Translations under genes and position numbers: made by a program | Shown: piece by piece, positions 1-7,800 of the stretch | How positions within the stretch are numbered: position 1 is the first letter of the stretch | Layout: every line of letters starts with the position of its first letter | The notes under the pieces: generated by a model | Told to the model about the DNA's origin: nothing | Seen by the model: the letters and a program-made list of their open reading frames with translations, nothing else | Databases searched by the model: none | From: Pseudomonadota bacterium | GTDB taxonomy: Bacteria > Desulfobacterota > Desulfobacteria > Desulfobacterales > ETH-SRB1 | Direction of reading: 5' to 3' | Length of the DNA: 30,162 nt | Assembly (NCBI GenBank): GCA_018897415.1 | Contig: JAHIKR010000185.1 | Location: 1-30,162, forward strand

Positions 1-191
1 AGCGTCGCAAAGACCTTGTTCAACTCAAGATGTCGTTCCAGATTTATTTCATTCAACAACAAATTCTGTTGGTTGGCAAACTGCCTTACAAGCGTGGACT
101 TTCCAACCTGCCGCGCACCACGGAGGATGAGAGGTTTTCTTCGCCGCGTTTTGATCCATTGGACCAGATATTGTTCTGAGAACCTTTTCAT
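1..191 (-). CDS. AAA family ATPase, N-terminal part (cut by window edge)
   Basis: Reading the minus strand from an ATG at 191 gives about 63 residues ending at the window edge. They begin MKRFSEQYLVQW and contain a Walker A loop, GARQVGKST, followed by LVRQFA and an NLE-type segment. This is the usual start of the AAA_14/DUF4143 ATPases, which are common accessory proteins of unknown role, often next to toxin-antitoxin genes. An AAGGGG ribosome-binding-like sequence lies about eight bases upstream, which supports this start. Oddly, the same reading frame stays open upstream without a stop to the vapB-like ATG at 449, so a longer fused product is formally possible. The C-terminal domain is outside the window, so the subfamily cannot be fixed. 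Confidence 0.75.
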   Translation of the reverse strand, partial: MKRFSEQYLVQWIKTRRRKPLILRGARQVGKSTLVRQFANQQNLLLNEINLERHLELNKVFAT

Positions 192-374
192 ATTATTGCC
201 CCTTGTTTTAGCTATCAAATGGCATAAATAGGGGGCAATGTCAATCACTGTTTTAAGACTATCACGTACCGGCTTGTCACCCCGAGTATTCTCTTCTTCT
301 GCATTGCGGATACAACTCCAGCAGTGAAGCGTTCCGATGACATGGGGGCCTGAATGATATGGGTGTGCCGCCCT

Positions 375-449
375 CCGGGTTTTTATTCCGGTAGCCTTCA
401 TGCACTCAGCGACTATTTTGTCATCAAGGACAACGTTTGTTCGTTTCAT
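375..449 (-). pseudogene. vapB antitoxin 5' remnant (copy 1)
   Basis: From an ATG at 449 the minus strand encodes MKRTNVVLDDKIVAECMK and continues to IKTRRA. This is the ribbon-helix-helix start of VapB-type antitoxins (DUF2191-like). After about 26 codons the similarity ends and unrelated sequence follows in frame. The surrounding stretch 375-473 is nearly identical to 4300-4398. No VapC toxin gene lies nearby, so this is taken as a truncated, duplicated fragment. Confidence 0.6.
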
Positions 450-473
450 AGCTTAACCTCTAAGCTTGAATTA
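375..473 (-). repeat. Direct repeat, copy 1 (vapB 5' end and leader)
   Basis: This 99-base segment matches 4300-4398 without gaps and with about five mismatches by eye, in the same orientation. It covers the first ~25 codons of a vapB-like gene plus its upstream leader. The two copies bracket the block with the sigma-54-like/GIY-YIG gene, the kinase and the response regulator. Confidence 0.8.
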
Positions 474-689
474 TCATACATATAATAGCATAACTATTGT
501 GTATTTCAACATATATTTCAAAAACAGGAGCCGCTTTAGTTATTGACATACAAGCAACTTTTTGCCATACTTACGTTTACAAAAAGCAAATTCTTATCAC
601 TGAGATGATTCCGGTGCGAGTGGGGATGGTAAAAGATGCGTACAAATAAAAACCGCTTTGAGGATACCTGTGAGCTATGATATTTGCAG

Positions 690-749
<60 letters not shown>

Positions 750-806
750 CTGAAAAAATTCCGGCACCCATAACTGGAAAGCCATATCAGGGTATCACAA
801 AACAAG

Positions 807-857
807 ACCCAAATTTCTTCTTCAACTTAAAAGAAGGACTTTGGGTTTTTTGTTTTT
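807..857 (+). terminator. Rho-independent terminator-like hairpin
   Basis: The arm ACCCAAA plus CTTCTT (807-822) pairs with AAGAAG plus TTTGGGT (831-846), with a three-base internal mismatch and a short loop. A T-rich tract with two T runs (to 857) follows. This is a standard intrinsic terminator layout on the + strand. It insulates the gene starting at 952 from upstream transcription. The gene it originally served is not recognisable. Confidence 0.7.
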
Positions 858-951
858 ACCTCGTTAGAAATATTGCCCGGGCAAAGGGGTATAGCAAAAC
901 TTCTAACGGGGTTTTCTCGTTTAATAACAAGTCTGGATATACGTTTTGCAG

Positions 952-2121
952 ATGTGGTCTAAAGAGCACGCAGAGTTTGTCGGCAGGATTATCTTTGCTA
1001 ATTTCCTTAAACTCTCTCTGGAGAGGTATAAGAATATTATTGAAGAGGTGGAAAGTTCAGCTCCTTTCAAGATGCTGTCAAGAAATCAGGACAGCCTCAA
1101 AAAGAATAATTGTGCAATAATTATAAACCGTCTTTCAAAGGCGGGCATATTTTGTGGGGACACAGGCAAATCGTCCACTACGGTGGCCGAGATAGCAAAA
1201 AACGCCCAGGGCTTCAGTATCAGATATGTCCACAAAGGTTTTAATAAGATATACACTGCTCGCGGGACTCTACCTTTATGGCTCTTTTACAAATTAAGGC
1301 GCATAAGCTCGAGGAATGAACTTACTCATAGAATAATAGAAGGGATAATTGAACACCAAATGAAGTTTTTGAAGACGTACAATCCAACGGATTTGCTACC
1401 ATTCAGCCAGATTCAACTTACTAAATGGCTAAATGGTAGCAAACCGAAAATAGACATCAGTTGGATCTCAAGACTTGTAAACAGGCTCTCGGTAATTATC
1501 CCTTCTGGCGAGGAGAGGCTCTTGAAGTCATTCTTTCGAACCCAGAAGGATATAAATAAAAGGCTTACAAAACAGCTTCTCGATAAGGAGAGTGAAAATA
1601 TTGAGTCCGGACGGCTAAAGAATCCACTGACGGATACGAAGATAAGCACTAAATTAGAGGCTGAATATGGCATTAAACTTTCCAGGCACTCAATTTGTCT
1701 TTACCGAAAGGAATTGGGTATTCCTCCTGCAAGAAGGAGGCTTTCAGGATATAAATATCCGCCTCTCTCAGCGAATTTCTCGCTTCTTTTTCCTTTGGGA
1801 CTTGACTCAGTTCAAAATAACGCTCCAGCCAGTTCAGGGGTTTATGAATTTCGCCTGAGAGGAAACGAGATAGAATATCCGAACGGCGGGACTAACGTGA
1901 TTTATATAGGAAGTGCCAAGAGCATAAAGAAGAGGCTCAAAGAACACTTGAGAGTGAATAACAAAAACGGGTATATAAGAGATTTCCTGAAGAAGTTTGA
2001 CTGTTCTTTCAGGCATATCCGGTTTTCAAAGAATTGGAAGCAAGAGGAGAGAAAACTGTATAGTCTGTTTGTTAGCACTTTCGGCGCACCTCCTAAATGT
2101 AATCGAGTGAAACCCGGATAG
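952..2121 (+). CDS. Sigma-54-like DNA-binding protein fused to GIY-YIG nuclease
   Basis: The product has about 389 residues (start ATG 952; a TTG at 946 is possible; ribosome-binding site weak). Residues ~110-195 resemble the core-binding/helix-turn-helix part of sigma-54 (RpoN): RIIEGIIEHQMKFL, then an ISWISRLV helix and LLKSFF. Residues ~205-265 resemble its DNA-binding domain, with NPLTDTKIS and SRHSICLYRK at the place of the RpoN box ARRTVAKYRE, then ELGIPPARRR. The Q-rich N-terminal activator-contact region of true sigma-54 is absent. The C-terminus (~296-389) is a GIY-YIG nuclease: GVY, VIYIG, an Arg in KKRLKEHL, a Glu in EERK and an Asn in PPKCNR, so the catalytic set looks complete. 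It stands immediately upstream of a histidine kinase gene. The likely role is sequence-directed DNA cleavage or regulation; this is inference. Confidence 0.8.
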   Translation: MWSKEHAEFVGRIIFANFLKLSLERYKNIIEEVESSAPFKMLSRNQDSLKKNNCAIIINRLSKAGIFCGDTGKSSTTVAEIAKNAQGFSIRYVHKGFNKIYTARGTLPLWLFYKLRRISSRNELTHRIIEGIIEHQMKFLKTYNPTDLLPFSQIQLTKWLNGSKPKIDISWISRLVNRLSVIIPSGEERLLKSFFRTQKDINKRLTKQLLDKESENIESGRLKNPLTDTKISTKLEAEYGIKLSRHSICLYRKELGIPPARRRLSGYKYPPLSANFSLLFPLGLDSVQNNAPASSGVYEFRLRGNEIEYPNGGTNVIYIGSAKSIKKRLKEHLRVNNKNGYIRDFLKKFDCSFRHIRFSKNWKQEERKLYSLFVSTFGAPPKCNRVKPG

Positions 2122-2151
2122 GGTGATAAAATGGGAGGAGGGATGCATCCC

Positions 2152-3825
2152 ATGTCTGATAAACCAAACATTACCATCTTGAACGTTGATGACCACGATG
2201 ACAGTCGCTACGCTGTGAGTGAGATAGTCCGCCATGAGGGATTTGGGGTAATGGAGGCTGCCAGCGGCGCTGAAGCTTTAAAATTGGTGAAGGAGAACCC
2301 CGACCTGGTCCTTCTCGACGTGAAGCTTCCGGATATAAACGGATTCGAGGTCTGCCGGCGGATCAAAGCTGACCCCGCAACCTCTCTGATCCCTGTCCTT
2401 CTTTTATCAGCCACCTATCTCGACGACCAGTCCAGGGTAAAAGGACTGGAGAGCGGTGCAGACGGCTACCTGAGACAACCCATAGCGCCACTGGTATTGA
2501 TCGCCTATGTGAAGTCGCTACTCCGGGTGCGCCAGGCAGAAGAAGCCCTCGCCGCATCGAAATTCTACACCGAATCGATCATACAGAACCTTTTAGATAC
2601 CCTCGTCGTGGTTGACGCGGAAGGAAAAATACAGACCGTGAACCCAGCCACCTGTGATCTGTTAGGCTACACAGAACAAGAGCTCATCGGGCAGCCCATA
2701 GATATTATTTTTGCAGCAGATACACTATTTAAGGGAACCAGGATGAAGGAGTTAATAGAGGAAGGCTCGGTCAGGGAATACGATATGACCTATCAGACCA
2801 AATCAGGTGAAAAAATACCGGTCTGTTTCTCTGGCTCAGTAATGTATGAGACCAGAGGACAGAAGTCAGAGGACAGAGGTCAGAGGACAGACGAAACACG
2901 AGATACGAAATACGAACGACGAATTATTGGTATTGTTGGTATTGCCCGCGATATGCGTGAGATCAAACGGCTTATGCAAAAAGAGAAGGAACTTGCAGCA
3001 GCAGCAGCAGCAGCAGCAGCCACTGAGAAGAAAAGAGCAGCAGAGTTAGAGAAGGCTTATTCGGAGCTGAAAGAGACTCAGGCGCAACTTATTCAGATGG
3101 AGAAGCTGGCGGCTGTAGGACAGCTTGGAGCAGGGGTGGCTCACGAGATAAATAACCCGATAGCGATAATAACCAGCGCCGCCCAACATTTATTGAAGAA
3201 GCTTGGAGATAAGGAAATAAGCAAAATAAAGACCGCCGATTTAGTTGATGCCGTAAATGCTTTTAAGAAGATAGCGGAGGAGGGGGGAAGATGTGGAAGG
3301 ATCACTTCCAGAATCCTTCAATTTTCCTCACAGAAGGCCCCAAAAATGGAACTGGTTGATATAAATAAGGCGGCAGAGGAAATCCTATCAATTGTCGCTC
3401 ACAACCTGAGTTTGAGGAAGATAGGCATAAAGAAAAAACTGGCCCATGATCTGCCAAAAATAGATGGTGATAGTGATCAGCTAAAACAGGCATTTCTGAA
3501 CATGATCCTGAATGCTCAGCATGCCATGCCAAACGGGGGTGAGTTGAAGGTTGAGACATTATACAATTTTGAGGACAGGATATTAGAGATTAAGTTTGCA
3601 GACACAGGGACTGGTATCGCAGACGAAATACGAAGTAAGATCTTTGATCCCTTCTTCAGTACAGGGAAAGTCGGCGAGGGCACTGGACTTGGCTTAAGCG
3701 TTTCTTATGGGATCATTAAGGCTCATAACGGGTCTATAGACGTAGAAAGCGTAATGGGCAAGGGAACTACATTTACTATAAAGTTACCCCTTGGACCAAA
3801 AGGGGGAGGCGATGAAAGACAGTGA
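2152..3825 (+). CDS. Hybrid REC-PAS sensor histidine kinase
   Basis: The start at ATG 2152 is chosen because GGGAGGAGGG lies nine bases upstream; this gives about 557 residues. An N-terminal receiver domain (phospho-acceptor Asp ~56 in LLDVKLPD) is followed by a PAS domain (~138-270), a long helical linker, HisKA with the phospho-His in GVAHEINNP (~331), and a HATPase domain with an N-box (NMILNAQHAM), DTGTGIAD, FDPFFST and GEGTGLGLS. There are no membrane segments, so it is cytoplasmic. In the receiver domain the usual conserved Lys is Gln (YLRQPI). A ~24-residue Arg/Asp/Glu-rich insert (~234-257) sits in a PAS loop, and nine alanines (~282-290) come from a GCA repeat. It overlaps the downstream response regulator by 14 bases. 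Its GC content is visibly higher than dnaN/gyrB, suggesting separate ancestry. Confidence 0.93.
   Translation: MSDKPNITILNVDDHDDSRYAVSEIVRHEGFGVMEAASGAEALKLVKENPDLVLLDVKLPDINGFEVCRRIKADPATSLIPVLLLSATYLDDQSRVKGLESGADGYLRQPIAPLVLIAYVKSLLRVRQAEEALAASKFYTESIIQNLLDTLVVVDAEGKIQTVNPATCDLLGYTEQELIGQPIDIIFAADTLFKGTRMKELIEEGSVREYDMTYQTKSGEKIPVCFSGSVMYETRGQKSEDRGQRTDETRDTKYERRIIGIVGIARDMREIKRLMQKEKELAAAAAAAAATEKKRAAELEKAYSELKETQAQLIQMEKLAAVGQLGAGVAHEINNPIAIITSAAQHLLKKLGDKEISKIKTADLVDAVNAFKKIAEEGGRCGRITSRILQFSSQKAPKMELVDINKAAEEILSIVAHNLSLRKIGIKKKLAHDLPKIDGDSDQLKQAFLNMILNAQHAMPNGGELKVETLYNFEDRILEIKFADTGTGIADEIRSKIFDPFFSTGKVGEGTGLGLSVSYGIIKAHNGSIDVESVMGKGTTFTIKLPLGPKGGGDERQ
2851..2922 (+). repeat. In-frame degenerate short repeats inside PAS domain
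   Basis: This segment consists of imperfect repeats of AGAGGACAG/AGAGGTCAG followed by ACGAAACACGAGATACGAA-type units. Such units look like intergenic simple repeats of this type of genome, yet here they stay in frame and add about 24 charged residues between two PAS beta strands. Confidence 0.75.
2995..3020 (+). repeat. GCA trinucleotide repeat (poly-Ala linker)
   Basis: Nearly nine uninterrupted GCA units encode a run of alanines in the helical linker between PAS and HisKA of the kinase. Being a trinucleotide array, length changes would keep the frame but alter linker length and helical phase. Confidence 0.9.
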
Positions 3826-4180
3826 GGACAAACACATATTAGTAGTTGATGATGAGCCTGATATGTGTTGGAACTTCCGCCAGATTTTAGAGGCTGAGGG
3901 ATACAAAGTGTCAACCGCAAATGGTGGAGAAGAAGCAATAGATATAGTGAAAAAAGGAAATATCGACCTGATCATAATGGATGTAATGCTGCCGGGAATT
4001 GACGGGATAGAAACTTATCGCCGGACAAGAAAGATTGATGCAAACCTGCCGATTATTATGATAACAGGTTATCCAAGTACGAATCATGCAATGGAAGCGA
4101 TAAAGCTGGGCGTTGTGGATTACATAACCAAACCTTTTAGCAATGAATATATCATAAACCTTATCAAATCAGTTCTATAG
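3812..4180 (+). CDS. Single-domain response regulator (CheY-like receiver)
   Basis: The product has 122 residues from ATG 3812, which has a strong GGGGGAGG site just upstream inside the end of the kinase gene. It is a stand-alone receiver: acidic pair D13/D14 in VVDDEPD, phospho-acceptor D57 in IIMDVMLPG, T85 in ITGYPS, and K107 in YITKPF, so all key residues are present. There is no output domain, so it would signal by protein-protein contact or act in a phosphorelay. The 14-base overlap with the kinase gene indicates translational coupling and a cognate pair. The target is unknown. Confidence 0.93.
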   Translation: MKDSEDKHILVVDDEPDMCWNFRQILEAEGYKVSTANGGEEAIDIVKKGNIDLIIMDVMLPGIDGIETYRRTRKIDANLPIIMITGYPSTNHAMEAIKLGVVDYITKPFSNEYIINLIKSVL

Positions 4181-4254
4181 CCTCAATTCTAGTAAGTTCT
4201 CAATAAGCTCCGGCAATCCCCGGAAACTGTGATTTTCCGTCATTGTGAGGAGCC

Positions 4255-4374
4255 TCAGCGACGAAGCAACTCGCGTAGTGTATGATCAATTAATGCCTTC
4301 CGGGTTTTTATCCCCGCAGCCTTCATGCACTCAGCGACTATTTTGTCATCAAGGACAACTTTTGTTCGTTTCAT
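4255..4374 (-). CDS. Short VapB-type antitoxin, C-terminally truncated
   Basis: The 39-residue frame begins MKRTKVVLDDKIVAECMK and ends ALIDHTLRELLRR. This is the N-terminal ribbon-helix-helix dimerisation and DNA-binding part of VapB antitoxins (DUF2191-like). The usual C-terminal toxin-neutralising tail is missing: the frame ends inside a TTGCTTCGTCGCTGAGG sequence that resembles a dispersed genomic repeat. No vapC gene follows on the minus strand. It is probably a relic, though it could still bind its operator. Its 5' end and leader are duplicated at 375-473. Confidence 0.55.
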   Translation of the reverse strand: MKRTKVVLDDKIVAECMKAAGIKTRKALIDHTLRELLRR

Positions 4375-4398
4375 AGCTTAACCTCTAAGTTTGAATTA
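4300..4398 (-). repeat. Direct repeat, copy 2 (vapB 5' end and leader)
   Basis: This is the partner of 375-473, ungapped and roughly 95 % identical by eye, in the same orientation. This copy keeps a longer vapB reading frame than copy 1. Confidence 0.8.
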
Positions 4399-4414
4399 GT
4401 GCGATTCGGGCAAG

Positions 4415-4633
4415 CTATAACTCGGACTCAATTTCTTTTCTTCTCTGGATCAGTATATTAATTGCGTTTTCAGATCTTATAATTCCTTTCTCGTTACCTC
4501 TATTTTCATAATGCATCTGGTTTAGTTCCAGGGTTTCAATTGCCAGCCGAATGAGTTTCAATTGTTCTTTAGGAGCTTTGCTGCGCCACACAGCTATATC
4601 TTCTTCGGCGGTTGTTTCATCAGATATTTTCAT
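4415..4633 (-). CDS. Small hypothetical protein, helical
   Basis: The 72-residue frame begins MKISDETTAEED and continues with a strongly helical, charged sequence (KAPKEQLKLIRLAIETLEL). An AAGGG sequence lies about nine bases before the ATG at 4633. It lies 40 bases upstream of the vapB relic on the same strand, so the two may once have been co-transcribed. I do not recognise a family; there are no cysteines, membrane segments or obvious catalytic motif. It might be a small accessory or antitoxin-like protein, but that is a guess from size and neighbourhood. Confidence 0.4.
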   Translation of the reverse strand: MKISDETTAEEDIAVWRSKAPKEQLKLIRLAIETLELNQMHYENRGNEKGIIRSENAINILIQRRKEIESEL

Positions 4634-4751
4634 CTCTAAATGCCCTTATCTATTCAATGAACCTCCCCGTAGCAAGCTTCGGGAAATTTAACCTAACAAC
4701 TCACGAAAATCTGTGCCTGCCCCGTAGGTCCGGAAGATCGTACCGGGGTAA

Positions 4752-4824
4752 CCTGCCCGCCTGTGCCTCCCTGCCCGCAATGCTTCGCAACGCGAGGCAG
4801 GCGGGGCAGTGGCAGGCGGGTCTG
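4752..4824. repeat. GC-rich imperfect palindromic repeat
   Basis: In an otherwise AT-rich area, CCCGCCTG (4756-4763) pairs with CAGGCGGG (4813-4820). More CTGCC/GGCAG pairing lies inside, around a central AATGCTTCGCAACG. This looks like a dispersed palindromic intergenic element. It sits just past the 3' end of the helicase gene and may also terminate its transcript. Confidence 0.6.
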
Positions 4825-4837
4825 CGTAATCTGTGGA

Positions 4838-7800
4838 TTAAAACAACTTTAACTGAACCTCTGTTTTCTTTTTTATTTTTTTAAAATTGCCTTCTTCGTG
4901 TTTTATTAAACTTTTTTCTATATCATTTATAAACGGAGAAACCTCTCTTGCAACCATCTTTCCATAAATTCTGCGTTTTTTTGCATATGTAAAATAAAGT
5001 CTTTCTCTTGCACGGGTCATTGCTACATAAAACAACCTTCTTTCTTCGTTAATGTCGGGTTCTTCATGTCCGTGTTTCCTCATGGGTATAAATCCATCTT
5101 CACAGCCGGCAATAAAAACTACCGGGAACTCAAGACCTTTAGCTGTGTGCATGGTCATCAAAGAAACTTTTTCTGCTCGAGAGGAATAAATATCTGTATC
5201 TGAATGAAGTGAGATCGATGAGAAAAAGTCGCTGGATCTTATATCCAAATTTCGGGTCATAATAATTAAGTTGTTTAAAGCTTCCTCTGTAATTATATCT
5301 TTAATCTTTGTCTTCTCAGATAGATACAAAAGCTTTTCTTCGATCGTCAGATCTTTAATTTCTTTTTCTATCTTTGAAACTTTATCTATAAATTCACAAA
5401 GTTTTTGCTGGCCTGGCCTGCTCATACTATTAACAGGAAAACGAATAGCCTTTAACGTAGCTTCTTTAAGCGAAAGCCTGTTTTTATAACCCCATGTTTT
5501 GAATGTTTCTAAGCTTTTTTTACCGACACCTGATTTTAATAAATATATAATTCTTTCAAAATCAATATAAGAACCTCTCCCATCAATTATTTTCAAAAAA
5601 GATAATAGCTCCGAAATACCTTTTGAATTAAAAGCATTTTCTCTGCTTATTATCTGATGTGGAATATTTGCCCTGTCAAAAACATCTGCTATGATTTTGC
5701 TCTGAATCCAGGATCTGAACAATACAGCAAAATCTGAAAACCCGCGCTGTTTTTCTGTGCAAGAACTATCAACGCTTCCATAGTCAATAGAATGAAATCC
5801 AATTCCTCCTATCATTTTTTCGATTATCTTACCAATAGTTACAGCCTCAGCCTTTTCCGAAACAAGCTCAATAACATTTATCTTTTTTGACCCTTTGATA
5901 TCAGAATAAACACGTGAGACAGAACCCAACGCATTGTAATCTTTATGGTTCTTTATGGTCTGGTATGATGCTTCAAGTATGGTTTCGGTTGATCGATAAT
6001 TTTTGTTTAGATTTACAGTGCTGGCCTTGGGGTAGTCTCTAAGAAAATTCTTAAAATAACGAACATCTGAACCCCTAAAGCCATATATTGACTGGTCTGG
6101 ATCACCAATAACACATATGTCGCTGTCAGGATTTGTAAGGGCTTTTATAATTCTATGTTGCCCCTGGTTTAAATCCTGATATTCATCAACAAATATATGT
6201 TTATATTTGTCACGATATTTTTTACAAAAATCCATGTCTGATTCTAACAGCCTTGCTATATTAAAAATCAAATCTTCATAATCGTAAAGATTCTGAGTTG
6301 ATAAAATGCTTTGATATTCCTTATAGATGGTGGAGAGAAATTTGTCTTGCGGATAAAGCATGTTCTGTTTAGCTGAAATAATCATGTTTAATAGAGCCGA
6401 AGGTTTTATTGAAACTTTACCCCCTTTAATTTCAGCCTGTTTTATTGCCTCTGATATTAGCGTCTTTCGATCATTATCATCTATTATTGTATAATTTTTG
6501 TTGTTATTAAAACCCTTTAAAATCTTAAAACAAAAAGAATGAAATGTAGTAACTTCAGGCAGATCTTTTGTGTTGTCCATTAACAACAAAAGCCTGTCCC
6601 TCATTTCCTGAGCTGCTTTGTTTGTAAACGTTACAGCAAGTATGTTCTCTGTCGAAACCTTTCTTTCTGTAATGATATAGGCAATTCTGTGTGTGAGCGT
6701 AAGTGTTTTTCCCGTACCCGGACCAGCCACAATCAACAGGGGGCCGTTTTTATGCTTAACAGCCTTAAGCTGGTCTTTATTAAGCGGATCTAATATTTTT
6801 CCTTGAGTACTATATTTTGTTTGATCCGGTTTTTTTGGAATGTTACAAAATTTTTGATGCCGTGAGAGTTCGACCGTGGTGTTTGCGGCAGCGGAAAACA
6901 CCCCTGAAACAGGAACAGCAAACAGTTGTTTTTGTCCTAAAAGTTTTTCCTTCTCGCCTTGTCTAAAGACCTTAACCTTTCCGTATTCTCCATCATAGCC
7001 GGGAAAAATAGTAACCTGTTTTTTGCGCATCCGATTAACAGCCTCTCCAAGCAAGGGAATGCCGGCTTTTTCAATATCCTTTATAGAAAAATTATGAAGT
7101 ATTTCAAGTTCCGGTCCAAGCGATTCGAGCACAGCCATATGGTTCCGCTGAACCTTCTTAGATTTTGGTCCTACATTTAAAATTTCTGATAATATTTCTG
7201 AGAGAGGAATAAGATTATAATATGGATGTGATTTTTTTGGTTTTGAACCCTCCGGTCGGTCCGCCAGCTCTTCAATCCTGTATAATACGCCAAGGGTCAG
7301 GGGTTTTCCACAGACATTACACAAACCTTTATTTGCAATGCTTTGGCTTGGCTTTAAACAGACTTTGCATTTTCTGTGTCCGTCAAGATGATACTTCCCC
7401 TCTTCAGGATAAAACTCGAAAGTTCCCAAAAATTCTTTAGGATTACCTGATCTTATTGCCGACATAATTTTTGGATAAGAAAGGGCTGTATTAAAAATAT
7501 TTGCTTCTCTGCCAAGATTTAAAGGGGAATGAGCATCAGAATTTGATACAAGCGTGAGACCGTCTATCCCCGAAACCCTCCAGTTCATGGGTGGATCTGA
7601 AGAAAGACCTGTTTCTATAGCAAAAATATGAGGTGTAAGGTCTTCAAAACACTCCTCAATAGAATCAAAACCGGATTTTGAACCAAAGAGCGAAAACCAG
7701 GGTGTCCATATATGTGCAGGTATAATGAATGCTGAATCCGATATTTCAAGAATTATTTCCAGAAGATCCCTGACATCTAATCCAAGTATGGGTCTTCCGT

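Noticed and set aside
934..949. Possible sigma-54 (-24/-12) promoter, TGG...TTGC, before the fusion gene
   Set aside because: The GG to GC spacing is 11 rather than 10 bases, and the site abuts the start codon.
4612..4884. 90-codon + strand frame over the GC-rich palindrome
   Set aside because: It is composed mainly of palindromic repeat sequence and the 3' end of the helicase gene in antisense.
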